From: Bacillota bacterium | Lineage (GTDB): Bacteria; Bacillota; Clostridia; Lachnospirales; Lachnospiraceae | Assembly: GCA_009177215.1 (NCBI GenBank) | Contig: WFLY01000118.1 | Location: 1 to 5,853 of the forward strand | Direction: 5' to 3' | DNA: 5,853 bases | Shown here: piece by piece, positions 5,592 to 5,853 of the stretch | Numbering within the stretch: position 1 is the first letter of the stretch | How the letters are laid out: each line of letters opens with the position of its first letter | The notes under the pieces: generated by a model | The model's database searches: none | Seen by the model: the letters and a program-made list of their open reading frames with translations, nothing else | What the model was told of the DNA's origin: nothing | Position numbers and translations under genes: made by a program

Positions 5592-5853
5592 TTATAAATT
5601 TTTCTCAAAGTCTTCCAAGATTGCTTTAAGCTTTTCGATTTCTTTTTTAGCGTGTGTAGGATTGTCATCTGTCTGCATGATAGCAGCGCATATAGCAGAC
5701 TTAGAAATTACATTGCTGAAGCTTACATAGCTCTCGGTGAAATTTTGAAGAAGCACCTCACGGGAAGCTTCTGTAGGACGGTAGGTACGGCTTAAAACCT
5801 TACCGCTGTGTGTAACTCCGGCTACTTCTACCAAGTCAGCCTTTAAAAGCTTA
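5592..5853 (-). CDS. BlaI/MecI/CopY-family transcriptional repressor, 5' end outside the window
   Basis: Only the last 86 residues are visible; the frame stays open to the right edge, so the start is missing. Full-length family members have about 120-130 residues, so roughly 40 residues carrying most of the helix-turn-helix are off the window. The visible part opens with LLKADLVEVAGVTHSGKVLS, then RTYRPT. This fits the end of the recognition helix, the beta wing and the typical R-T-[YF]-x-P-T linker of BlaI-like proteins. A helical C-terminal dimerisation region follows, ending in KKEIEKLKAILEDFEKN. Such proteins bind their own operon promoter as dimers and are inactivated after the partner M56 protease is activated. 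The BlaR1-like gene starts 24 bases downstream on the same strand, which supports the assignment. A TTG at 5834 is an internal leucine codon, not the start. The regulated promoter and operator should lie beyond the right edge. Confidence 0.82.
   Translation of the reverse strand, partial: KLLKADLVEVAGVTHSGKVLSRTYRPTEASREVLLQNFTESYVSFSNVISKSAICAAIMQTDDNPTHAKKEIEKLKAILEDFEKNL

Overview
The window looks like chromosomal DNA of a Clostridia/Lachnospiraceae-type Firmicute. The protein sequences have that flavour, purine-rich Shine-Dalgarno sites are strong, and an arginine gene cluster sits beside a BlaI/BlaR1-like pair. The genus cannot be fixed from sequence alone.

Left part (about 1-4140, plus strand): an arginine (ornithine) biosynthesis operon in the order argC - GNAT acetyltransferase - argJ - argB. 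A sigma-70-type promoter (30-57, extended -10) and a candidate ArgR/AhrC operator (6-23) precede argC, whose start is set by GAGGAG at 81-86. ArgB phosphorylates N-acetylglutamate, ArgC reduces the product to the semialdehyde, and ArgJ moves the acetyl group from N-acetylornithine back to glutamate. The aminotransferase ArgD is not in the window. The GNAT protein may supply N-acetylglutamate, but this is inference. Between argC and the GNAT gene lie two small items: a 37-codon reading frame that looks like the broken N-terminus of a YbaK/ProX-type prolyl-tRNA deacylase, and a 14-codon frame with four Arg codons that overlaps the GNAT start. The GNAT-argJ spacer holds two inverted repeats.

Boundary (4097-4138): a strong, probably bidirectional terminator shared by two convergent transcription units.

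Right part (about 4160-5853, minus strand): a unit transcribed from the right edge inward. Its order is a BlaI/MecI-type repressor (5' end outside the window), a BlaR1-like M56 membrane metalloprotease without a penicillin-binding sensor domain, and a small secreted protein of about 85 residues whose start overlaps the end of the protease gene by 14 nt. The likely logic is that an extracellular signal activates the protease, the repressor is then inactivated and the unit is derepressed. The secreted protein is a candidate output, ligand or substrate. This triad is the least ordinary content of the window.

No tRNA, rRNA, CRISPR array, insertion sequence or other mobile element was seen. No gene-free stretch exceeds about 120 bases.
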